Source: Diphasiastrum complanatum (taxonomy: Eukaryota; Streptophyta; Lycopodiopsida; Lycopodiales; Lycopodiaceae). Taken from it: DNA of 64,000 nt. The notes beneath the pieces are model-generated. The model had not been told where the DNA came from. It saw only the letters and a program-made list of their open reading frames with translations, and did no database searches. Below, piece by piece: positions 25,161-37,800 of this stretch (its first letter is position 1; each line of letters begins with the position of its first letter). The DNA lies in contig CM055107.1 in assembly GCA_029204225.1 (NCBI GenBank), positions 31,521,410 through 31,585,409 of the forward strand. The letters run 5' to 3'. The translations under genes and the position numbers were made by a program.

Positions 25161-28100
25161 GTAGTATGGAAGTTATATATGCTGCACTTATTGTTTTACA
25201 CTAGCACATCTTCATGTCTCTCGTCTCATCTGCTTCATGTCTAACCATTTCACATCTTTTCTTGTGTCAAATTTAGTTTGCAGTTGCATGAAATCAACCC
25301 CACACCCTAAACCCTATACAAAAACCCTAAACCCTGTCGTGGATTGGCATCAACCCTAAACCCTAAGCGAAAAACCACAAACCTAAACTCTAACAAAATG
25401 GCATCAACCCCGACAAGTCCAACAAATCCGGTGCAAGGATCGTGCGCTGTCGATATTGCCTGGCCGAGTTCGTTGCCACCCTCACTCGCCTTAAAGGCCA
25501 CCTACTCGGCGCACGCGCCAAAGATGGTGGCACACTGAATGCTGCCCCTTGTGCCAGCATGTCCGTTCCAGTCAGGCAGCAACTTCTGGATACCTACGGG
25601 CCACGTCTTGTGGCGGGGGAGAACACCATTTCGGAGGGTGTTCTACGGTTTTGCACCGCTCCTTACGTGGTTGAACCCGAGTTACTGCCTGCTTGGCTGG
25701 CACGCATGAGGAGAGGGAGTGCATCCTCGTCCAGTCCCTTTGCCCCTCATCCCCCTCAGACAGTTCCGCCTCACGCACCCCCATCTGCACCCATTCCGGT
25801 GGATCCCGTCCCACCGCGTCCGCCAGTTGCCACTGCGGTTCCACCACCACCTACTGTTGCTCGCACTCCCCCGGTTTACGACTTTCTCATGGACTCTCCG
25901 CCACCCGAGCACGAGCAGGCCCCGGATGCCAGTGACGAGGCCTTCCATGATGTTGAGGAGATCCCTTCCTCCCTCCCTTCACATCCGGATGACCTCCCTA
26001 CCCGGCAGTTTCCGTATCCCATGCCAGATGTCCACCCTCCACCAGTGTTGCACCCATCCCGACCACTCTCCCCATTCCACGTCTACAGCTGATGCATCCA
26101 CTAGTGCCCAGCCTGTCGCGTCATCATCCATACCCATCACGTTCGGTGCACCGTGTTGGAGGTCCGCTACCCGTCGCCCAGCTAGGAGAGTTCTTAGGCA
26201 GCAGAGCATTCGCGGCGCGCATCAGCCGCACATGGACAGAGAGGCTACACAGGTCGTGGCCAGTCTGATTTATGAGCTGAACCTTCCATTTGCCATCACC
26301 GACTCCGAGCCCTTCAGAAGGGCCTTCCGCCTTGCACAGTTTGTCAGCCCTAGCTGGAGAGTCCCTAGTTCAGAGGTTGTCCGCACACACATGCTGAGGG
26401 ATAGGGTCGAGTCCTTGTCTAGAGAGATGGAGCCTCTGCGTCGCCACTGGGCCACTTACGGTTGCAGCATCATGTCCGATGGCTGGACTGATGTCAGGAG
26501 GAGGCCGATCCTCAACATATTGGTCTCCAGCTGCATGGGCGCACAGTTTTTGAGGGCAGTGGATTGCAGCAGAGGGGGGAGAGTCATATCTGCAGAGTTC
26601 ATGTTTGATGTCATCAGGTCTTCCATCCTGTCCATAGGCCCACAGCATGTCGTCACGGTGGTGACAGACAATGCCACGAACTGCATTCACATGGGTGTAC
26701 TGCTAGAGGCCGAGTTCCCTCACATTGTTCATATCCCCTGTGCTGCGCACGGCATAGACCTTCTGATGGGGGACATAGGTGCACGTCCCTAGGTTAGAGC
26801 CATCGTCCGTGAGGCCCTCGTCACCAGGAAGAGACGTGTTCTTGCCATGTTCCGGGTGTTCAGCCATCTGGACCTCCGTAAGCCAGCCCCCACACGCTTT
26901 GCATTCGACTTGGTGGTCATCGACCGTTTGATCAGGTGCAGGGCACAGCTTCTATAGATGGTTGCCAATGATCTTTGGTGTGCTAGTACGTTTCAGCACA
27001 CTGAGGATGGGGAGCACTTTTCTTCCACGGTGAGGGGAGACCAGTTCTGGAAGGATGAACAGACATTGTTAGGACTGCTTCGACCACTCTACATTGTGCA
27101 CAGCATGGCTGACAGCGAGGGGTCGAGACTTGGACTGGGGTATGAGCTCATGGACCGGATCAGACAGTTCCTGCAGCTCCCCATCCTGCAGCCAGAGAGG
27201 TAAGCGGTATTGTGTTGTAATTGGTCTTTATCTTTTCAGTGGTTGCTAGCTTGTTTTTCTGTCGATGTTACGTTTTTTCGTAATGCCCAGGTTTTAACAT
27301 GCCTCTCACCTGCAGGATGACCGAGCTGAAGTTCATCTGGCAGACACGATGGAACTACTTCCACAGGAGTATCCACAGCGATGCACACATACTACATCCC
27401 CTCTTCCTCTCTCTGACACAGATCGCAGACAGGGAGCTCGAGGCCGATTGGCTTCAATACATTCACAGAGTGGGTCCACACATAGGTTAGGATCCTATCA
27501 GGCTCATGGAGGAGCTCACTGCATTCCGTTTCGGCATGGGCACATTCGGCCACCCGGCTGCTCAGGATCCAGAGAGGAGGCAGCTACCCATTACCTGGTG
27601 GACCATGTTCGGTAGCACATATCCATCTATACAGCGTCTTGCACTGCGTGTCCTTTCTCAGGTATGCATCTCATTTTATCCTCCATTGCTGTGTTTCTTT
27701 GAAGTTCCACCCGTGCAAATGTGCTAAAGTATTTCAATGCACGTACCACAGGACTGTGCTGCCTCCGTGTGTGAGTGTAATTGGAGTACATGGGCACTCA
27801 TTCACACGAGGAGAAGAAACAGGCTGTCAGTGAGTCAGTTGGAGCGGTTGGTGTTCTGTAGCACCAACGCACGCCTCGCCAGGAGACTTTCGACCATTAC
27901 GAGCACATTGCAGGTGATTAGTTATTACCCCAGAGCATGTTGGTTGACGACTTATACGTTGGTTTCGTTTCTTGATCAAATTGTCTCTCTGACATGCAAA
28001 TTTTGCAGACGAAGATATCAGATTTGGAGCGCCAGGTTGACTTTCCTACGGACAGCACCCATCACATGCCTGCAGATGACCTGGGCACACAGCTTATGGC

Positions 28101-31100
28101 AGAGAGAGAAAGGGAGCTTGCCGAGATGAGAGAGAGAGAGCTTGGGCTTGAGCACAGAGAGCCTCCATTGGCCGAGATGAGAGAGAGAGAGAGAGCTTGG
28201 GCTTGAGCACAGAGAGCCTCCATTGTACAAGGCAGATGAGCCAATGTCAGAGGATGATCAGCATGAGTATGAGCCCAATCGGGTTGTGTTCGCCAGATCA
28301 GAGAGGGACGAGGCATATGATACAGGTGTTGGGCACACACCTAGTGGTAGAGGTGGGTCACATACCACAGATTGTACCGGGAGACAGGCAGGGCACACAG
28401 GGGGGCCAGTGGCATACCTTCTTATGTTGATATAATGGAGGAGGCTCTTGATAGGGGGCAGAGTGATTTGGGCTTACCTACCGCAACTGCTTGGATGCGT
28501 GCATCACAGACTAGGCATTTCTACGACAACACACCAAAGGAGTCACCAGATGACTTTGATTGTACCGATTGGGAGGCCATGCAGGGTCCCCATGGTGCAC
28601 AGGATGAGGCACGGGATGATCCAGAGGATGGTGCACATGATGAGTCCCAGAGCCCAGAGCATTTGTATTCGGATGCCCAGCTGGACGACTTGATTGCAGA
28701 CTTGGATTCAGAGGCCCAACAGATGCCGAGCTTCAGGGCGCCCCCATCCTCTCTAGCCAGCATGCCCTACACAGAGTCTCAGCCAGAGCAGCTACACGAG
28801 GTGCCTGCAGTTCCTCCAGTTCCTCAGAGGGTGTATGTGCGCCGCACAGCACCACCACCGATACCGTTGAGGCCTGCAGCCCCTTCATCGCCATCCACTT
28901 TTGCAGCAGCAGGTCTCCATGGCAGGCCACCATTTGTGCCCAGGTCTTCTCTTCCAACGCCCACATCTACAAACGCTCCTCCAGTGGCAGCACCCACGAC
29001 ACATCCTCCTCCATTGGCAGCACCCACGGCACCGGCTCCTCCTTTGGCAGGACCTAGAATGTACCAGTACCGGCCACCGCAGCGCCCCTTTCAGTACTTA
29101 TTGCCGCTGTACTTGACTCCTGCAGGGACGGCCCCTCCACATCCAGTTCCTCCACCAACAGCAGGCCCACGGGCACACACTCCTCGGACCTATCCTCCAC
29201 TATCAGCTGCACAGGGACACCTATCTTTGGCTTCTCTATCCTAGCCGGCCGCAGCTTGGGCCCAGCCTAGCCAGCCAAGTGATCTGCATGGGGGTGATGA
29301 GGCATTGACGGCTCCCCTCGTCCGCAAGAGGCCAGGAAGGCCCAAGGGTGCACCGAACAAGAAAGGCAGGGCACAGAAACTGCCCGGGAAGAGAGGACGA
29401 CCTCGCAGGGCTCCAGTTATAGGTAGAGGTGCAGTATTACAGCCAGCTGCCGCAGGTGTTGTTGGTTTAGCCTGCTTGGGGGCTGATGCGGAGGCAGATT
29501 GGGAGAATGAGGATGACGAGTCTTCCCTCTAGGATACACAGCCCATGCCAATTCCAGACAGGCATAGATATCGGTTGCGAGAGTCAGCTCGGGGCCCTGA
29601 GTTGTCTCCGGAGCATTCATCTAAGTTTGAGGCAGAGCATTGATTGTAGCTCTGTTATTTTATTTTTAGCAGTTTGATATCATGTTCCATGTTTGGCGGC
29701 TAGATGGTCGAACACTGTATTCAGACCATTTTCCATACTATATTCAATGTTGGACGTACTTTATTCGCTGCACATTTTGTATTTGTCGATTTGTAATTGT
29801 TATGCTCTGTTTTCAATTTTATTTCGAACGGTAAGTGCGTAATTACAATTAGTTTCAACTGCATAGATTGATAGGAGATGCACAACACAGAAATACAACC
29901 CCCTTCATAGCATTTCATAAACACACATACTACATTGCAATACACTAGGCACGCGTTGCACAAAAAACACACCATACATTAATTCATCAGATGTATCAAA
30001 ATTACAATACATATTCCCGCCATATAGGCTGGTGCTGTTCTTTACACTATGTTAGACACTACATGCTGCCACATATACTGCCGAAAACTACATAGCAACA
30101 GTCCGCCACATACGGCTGGACCTTATCTATTCTAAACATTCCTACTGATCCTCCACCGACTCCTCGCCCTCGTCAGGTGCATTGTTTTGTCGTTCTCGCT
30201 CTGCCTCCTGGTTAGCCTGAGCTGCCTCCTGGTTAGCACGACGGCGGGCAGCCCTTTCCATGACCATGATGAGCTGTCGCCGTGTGAAGTTCATTCCAAT
30301 CTGCTCATCCAAATCCAACTCGACAGCGGCGGCGGGGGGCACAGCACGAGCTGGGTGCCCGGCTCGGGATTTCTCTGTCGAGCCTGTCACAGCATCTCTG
30401 CAATGTCTGCCTCTTGCTTCCGATGCCTTTCGTTGTGCCTTCGGACATCTTCCTCGAGCTTCCTCCTGGCTTCGCCCTCAGGCCTCGGTGGTATGCGCTC
30501 CGCCATCTCACGACACCCTGTTTCTCGAATTGGCTCTCACAGCCTCTCACAGCCTCTCAATGGTTCTCACTGGCTCTCTCACAGCCTCCCTCTCACAGCC
30601 TCTCTCTCGGTCTGTGACACAGCCTCTCACAACGCCTCTCTCTCACAGCCTCACTGGCTCTCTCTCACAGCCTCACAATGCCTCTCACAACCTCTCTCTC
30701 ACAGCCTCTCACTAGCTCTCTCACTGCCACGTGAGTGCCTATTTAACCCCACAGCCTGTTTCCCCATTTGCATTTGTTGATGATCCCATGTGCTACTGTA
30801 CCTCTCCCATGTATTGCTCCCTCACATGCTGCACTCCGATTGGGTCCATGGTCTGCTCCTCCACAGTGCCCATGTGACGGTGTACCTGTCCGGATATATT
30901 GCTCCCCCACATGCTGCACTCCGATTGGGTCCATGGTCTGCTCCTCCACAGTGCCCATGTGACGGTGTACCTGCCCCATGTATTGCTCCCCCACATGCTG
31001 CACTCCGATTGGGTCCGTGGTCTGCTCCCCCACAGTGCCCATGTGACGGTGTACCTGTCCGGATTTGCTGCCCCCCACATGATGCACTCCCGTTGACCAC

Positions 31101-34100
31101 CAGGTCTGCTCTCCCACAGTGCCCCCAGTACAGTCCCCCAGTACAGTCCCCTGTACAGTAACATCTTTTTTCTAAACCCTAGCCCTTTTTTTTTTTTGAA
31201 TTTTTTACCCTGTATTAGCTTGTTAAAAGGGTTTTTTATTAAAAAATAATAATAATAATAATAATAATAAATATTATTTTTGTGGTGCCGCCCTGGTACC
31301 CCTGGTCTGAGGGCGGCACCATAACCGCGGTACCATAATGGCGGTACAACGTGCCACTATGATATATAAATATATATATATATAGGGATGAGGGTCCGGG
31401 CCGGATTGCCTGCATCCGCGTCCGCGTCCGACGTCCGGACCCGGACGCGTTCGACCCCCGGACGCGGGGTCGGACGCGTCCAATTTTAAAAAAAAAAAAC
31501 AGATGCGTCCGAGGGTCCGGACGCGTCTAGACGCACGCGTCCAACGGTCCGGACGCCATTTTTTTTTTAGCTTTTTATTTTAAAAAAAAAATTAAAAAAA
31601 TTAAAAAAAAGAAAAAAGAACCCGGACACGGACGCGTCCGCGTCCGCCATCCGCTTCCTTAGATATATATATATATATATATCATAGATCCAGCGGTACC
31701 AGGATCCGCGGATCCCGGTACCGCGGATCCATACTGATCCGCGGTACCACAATATTTAATATTTTTTAATATTTAATATTTTAATATATATATTTTTAAC
31801 CTAATCCCCACCCTCACTTCATCTCTCTCCCTGCCCATCGCGTTGTTGTCCGCGCCCTCGTTGTTGTCTGCCCACTCCTCGCCATCATACTGTCTTCACG
31901 TTGCACTGATTGCTTCCGCCCCCGCTATTTTCCAGCTTTGCGCCACCTATCGCACTCACCATCATCTCTGCCTTTTTGCCCCAGTTCCCTCTACAGAAAT
32001 GGTGCATTCCAACCTTGCCGATCTGCGGGGCGAGGTGGACATTGTCAGGCGGGTTCCCGACAAGTCCTACAAGTCCGATGCAAAGATCGTGTGCTGTCGA
32101 TATTGCCTGGTTGAGTTCAGTGCCACCCTCACTCGCCTTAAAGGCCACCTACTCGGCGCACGCACCAAAAATGGTGGCACAATGAATGCTGCCCCCTGTA
32201 CCAGCATGTCCGTTCCTGTCAGGCAGCGACTTTTGGACACCTACGGGCCACGTCTTGTGGCGGGGGAGAACACTTTCGAAGGGTGTTCCCGGGTTTTGCA
32301 TCGCGCCTTATGTGGTTGACCCCGAGTTGCTGCCTGCTTGGCTGGCACGCACGAGGAGAGGGAGTGCATCCTCGTCCAATCCCTTTGTCTCTCACCCCCC
32401 TTAGACAGTTCTACTAGACGCATCTCCATCCGCACCCATTTCGGTGGATCCCATCCCATCTCGTCCGCCAGTTGCCACTGCGGTTCCACCACCACCCAAT
32501 GTTGCTCGCACTCCCCCAATTTACGACTTTCTCATGGACTCTCCACAACCCAAGCAGGAGCAGGTCCAGGATGCCAGTGACGATGCCTTCCAGGATGTTG
32601 AGGAGATCCCTTCCTCCCTCCCTTCCCATCCGGATGACCTCCCTAGCCAGCAGTTTTCGTATCCCATGCCAGATGTTCCCCCTCCACCAGTGCACCCCAC
32701 TTATGCTGCTGCACCCATCCCTGCCAGTGCATCCCACTCTCCCCATTCCACGTCTACAGCCGATGCATCTACTAGCGCCTAGCCTGTCGCGTCATCATCA
32801 ATTCCTGTCACATTTGGTGCACCATGTTGGAGGTCCGCTACCCGTCGCCCAGCTAGGAGAGTTCTTAGGCAGCAGAGCATTCGCGGCGCGCATCAGCCGC
32901 ACATGGACAGAGACGCTACACAGGTCGTGGCCAGTCTGATTTATGAGCTGAACCTTCCATTTGCCATCACCGACTCCGAGCCCTTCAGAAGGGCCTTCCG
33001 CCTTGCACAGTTTGTCAGCCCTAGCTGGAGAGTCCCTAGTTCAGAGGTTGTCCGCACACACATGCTGAGGGATAGGGTCGAGTCCTTGTCTAGAGAGATG
33101 GAGCCTCTGCGTCGCCACTGGCCCACTTACGGTTGCAGCATCATGTCCGATGGCTGGACTGATGTCAGGAGGAGGCCGATCCTCAACATATTGGTCTCCA
33201 GCTGCATGGGCACACAGTTTTTGAGGGCCGTGGACTGTAGCAGGGGGGGGAGAGTCATATCGGCAGAGTTCATGTTTGATGTCATCAGGTCTTCCATCCT
33301 ATCCATAGGCGCACAGCATGTCGTCACGGTGGTGACGGACAATGCCACGAACTGCATTCAGATGGGTGTACTGCTAGAGGCCGAGTTCCCTCACATTGTT
33401 CATACCCCCTGTGCAGCCCACGGTATAGACCTTCTGATGGGGGACATAGGTGCACTTCCCTGGGTTAGAGCCATCATCCGTGAGGCCCTCTTCCTAGTGA
33501 CTTTTGTCACCAGAAAGAGGCGTGTTCTTGCCATGTTCCGGGTGTTCAGCCATATGGACCTCCGTAAGCCAGCCCCCACACGCTTTGCATTCGACTTGGT
33601 GGTCATCGACCGTCTGATCAAGTGTAGGGCGCAGCTTCTACATATGGTTGCCAGTGATCTTTGGCGTGCCAGTACGTTTCAGCACACTGAGGATGGGGAG
33701 CACTTTTCTTCCATGATGAGGGGAGACTAGTTCTAGAGGGATGCACAGACATTGTCAGGACTGCTTCGACCACTCTACATTGTGCACCGCATGGCTGACA
33801 GCGAGGGGTCGACACTTGGACTGGTGTATGAGCTCATGGACCGGATCGGACAGTTCCTGCAGCTCCCCATCCTGCAGCCAGAGAGGTAAGCGGTATTGTG
33901 TTGTAATTGGTCTTTATCTTTTCAGTGGTTGCTAGCTTGTTTTTCTGTCAATGTTACGTTTTTTCGTAATGCCCTAAACCACATGCCTCTCACTTGCAGG
34001 ATGACCGAGCTGAAGTTCATCTGGGAGACGCGGTGGAACTACTTCCACAGGAGTATCCACAACGTTGCACACATGCTGCATCCCCTCTTCCTCTCTTCGA

Positions 34101-34791
34101 CACAGATCGCAGACAGGGAGCTCGAGGCCGATTGGCTTCAGTACATTCACAGGGTGGGTCCTCACATAGGTTTGGATCCTATCAGGCTCATGGAGGAGCT
34201 CGTTGCATTTCGTTTCGGCATGGGCACGTTCGGCCACCCGCCTACTCGGGATCCAGAGAGGAGGCAGCTTCCCATTACCTGGTGGACCATGTTCGGTAGC
34301 ACCTATCCATCCATACAGCGTCTTGCACTGCGTGTCCTTTCTCAACTATGCATTTCATTTCATCCTCCATTGTTGTGTTTCATTGACCTTCCACCCGTGC
34401 ACATGTGCTGAAGCATTTCATTGCACGAACCACAGGACTGCGCTGCCTCCGTGTGTGAGAGTAATTGGAGCACATGGGCACTCATTCACACGAGGAGAAG
34501 AAACCGGTTGTCAGTGAGTCAGTTGGAGCGGTTGGTGTTCTGTAGCACCAACGCACGTCTCGCCAGGAGACTTCCGACCATTACGAGCGCATTGCAGGTG
34601 ATAAGCTATTCTCCCATAGCAGTTTCATTTCTTGATAAAGTTGTCTCTCTGACATGCAAATTTTAAACCTTGCAGACGAAGATATTTGATTTGGAGCGCC
34701 AGGTTGACTTGCCTACGGACAGCACCCATCCCATGCCTGCAGATGACCTGGGCACACAGTTGATGGCAGAGAGAGAGAGGGAGCTTGCCGA

Positions 34792-34883
<92 letters not shown>

Positions 34884-37800
34884 CTCGGGCTTGAGCACAG
34901 AGAGCCTCCATTGTACGAGGCAGATGAGCCAGTGTCAGAGGATGATCAGGATGAGGATGAGCCCATTCAGGTTGTGTTCGCCATATCAGAGCAGGATGAG
35001 ACATATGATGGAGGCGGATGTGGAGTGAGTGCTGCCACTGGAGGAGCCACTGTGGATGTGGGCGCTGCAAGAGAAAACCTGGGCACAGATGGTGGCCTGC
35101 CATGGAGACTTGGTGCTGCAGAAGTGGACGACGATGGAGGGGCTGCAGGCTTGAATGGCATCGGTGGCACTAGAGGAGCTGTGCGGCGCACATATACCCT
35201 CTGAGCAGTTGGAGGAACTGTAGAAACCTCGTGCGGCTGCTCTGGCTGGGACTCTGTGTATGGCATGCTGGCAAGAGATGAAGGGGGTGCCCTGACACTC
35301 GGCATCTGCTGAGCCTCTGAATCCAATGTGGCAATCAAGTCGTCCAGCTGGGCATCTGAATACAAATCCTCTGGGCTCTGGGCCTCATCCTGTGCACCAT
35401 CCCCTGAATCATCCTGTGCACCATCCCCTGAATCAACTCGTGCCTCATCCCGTGCCTCATCATGTGCACCCTGTAGACCCTGCATGGCCTCCCAATCTGT
35501 GCAATCAAAGTCATCTGGTGCCTCCTCTGGTGTGCTGTCGTAGTAACGGCCATGACTCTGTACTGCACGCATCGAAACAGCTGCGGGACCGGCATCTAAA
35601 TCACTCTGCCCTCTATCAAGAGCCTCCTCCATCATGTCGACATAGGTAGGTATGCCACTGCCCCCCCCCCCCCCCCCCCCTGTGTGCCCTGCCTGTCTCC
35701 CGGTATAACCTGTGCCATGTGCCCCACCTCTGCCACGTGATGCACCTGTGACCCCTGCCCGTGGCGTGTCTGCGATTATATAATTTCTATTCCAACAATC
35801 TGAATCGTGTTGTACTGTGTCCAATGCATTATCATTCTGTTCTGATCGATTGATGCCATGCAGATAAAATTATCCGTAGATTAAAATATTCATATGAGTG
35901 ATAATTTGTGTTGATCATAAGCTCTAGCTCTTAATTGATTACGCTTCCGCAAAGCGCATCTAATTTTGTGTTCGCCTACGAAACCTATACTGGTAGACGT
36001 AGTGCATGCACCAAGAGATCTTCCACTGGTCGATTTCCAACCAATCATCATCCACATATCCTTGGTTCTTTATAATTGAGTTATACTCCTCATCCATCCA
36101 AATATCCGCTCTCTCAGCTTCCTTGAAGTAGATAGATCCTTAGTTTCCAAAAAAAAACTATAGCCATATATGCAAAGTGTACATCCTCATCCTCATGATG
36201 ATACTCCCGTCGATCCTAATCCGCGTGATGCTTTTCAAGCCTAGCAGACCTCCTAGTTCCCTATGTACTAGACTCTCCTTGTTCCAAAATAACATTATCC
36301 CTGATAGTTTCATAGTACCATCTAGGTAATCTTCTAGTATCTGATGTAGAATGCTTTCTGCCTGGTGAAGTCGAAGGTGAATAAGTATCCCATGTACTTG
36401 ATCTCTCCTTCCTTTTTCCTCTCCTTCCCTTTTCCTTTCTCAACCATGGTCACTCTAGGTACTTGAATTGGTGTAGGCGACACATGTGTCGACTCAAGCT
36501 CCTATATTGACTCGTCACACGCAATAGGAATTCCTCCAAATGTTTTTGTATCTTTATGAGATCCATCCTCATCAAAGATTACATCCCTGCTTATGATAAT
36601 TTCCTTACTCTTCATGCAATACAACTTGTATCCCTTCTCTTGACTATCATATCCAAGAAATAAACACTTAGTAGCCTTTGAATCCAAACTTGAATCCCTA
36701 GGTATGTGAGCATATGCAATACTTCCAAAAACCCTCAAATGACTTATGTCAAGTTTCGACACGTGCAAGCTTCCTTTGGAGTCCGATTCTCTACAACTTT
36801 TGTAGGACTTCAATTCAAAAGATAAACGGCTATCTAAACTGCTTCACCCCAAAACATATTTGGACGTTTCTTACTTGGACACATGCTCCTTGCAATTTTC
36901 ACAATAGACTAATTCTTCCTTTCTGCAACTCCATTATGTTGAGGCATTTCTGTACTTGCAAATTGTCTCCTTATACCATGATCCTTGCAACCCACCTAAA
37001 ACTTTGTAGAAAGAAAGATACCCTCCCCATTTATCCAAACAAAGCATCTTAATAGACACATCTTTCTCCACCTGTCTCTTAAACCATGCGAAACACTTGA
37101 ATGCCTCACCCTTATTCTTGCGAAGATATACTCGCATCTTCCTAGAATAATCATCAACAGACACCATAAAGTAACCTGCTCCCCCATAAGACTCAGGTTT
37201 CATAGGATCACACAAATCTGTAGGAACAAGTTCTAGAACATTTTCTGCCCTAAAAGTACGACGGAAATTTGTTCATACGATGTTTCCCTAAGACACAACC
37301 CTCACAAAACACAAAAAAAAACCAAAAAAAAAAAAATTAAAAAAAACGTTTCTGAAAAAAAATTCCATATTGTATTGGGAAACTGAAACATAATGGAGGA
37401 AGAAGAGAGCAGTGAACAGGGTGCCAAAAGATCTCTTAGGTCTCATGAGAAACAAGAGACTAACTTTGCCCTTATGTCCACAATTCTGGAAGCAAATGAA
37501 CCGGAGTTCTTTCACGAAGCCATGAAGGAAAAGGTATGGCAATAAGCCATGCAGGAGGAGTACGACTCCATTGTGAAGAATGACACATGGGAGCTCACTA
37601 CATTGCCATAAGGGAAGCAACCAATAGATTGCAACTGCGTCTATAAGACCAAGTTTTGTCCAATGGAACAATGGACAACTACAAGGCGAGCTTGGTGGCG
37701 AAAGGCTATACTTTTCAAGGCAAGGGTATGAGAAGATGAAAGATTTGGGTTTGCTGCACTATTAACTAGGAGTTGAGGCTTGAAAAGGGAAGGGTTGAGG

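Noticed and set aside
30790-31110. Evenly spaced 84-bp units considered as a CRISPR-like array or repeat protein
   Set aside because: The whole unit is repeated with no unique spacers, and both strands are open because the unit length is a multiple of three. It is a minisatellite in plant DNA.
37288-37671. Phe-rich minus ORF resembling a membrane protein
   Set aside because: It overlaps a decayed copia RT on the plus strand and an A/T homopolymer stretch, and has no family motif.
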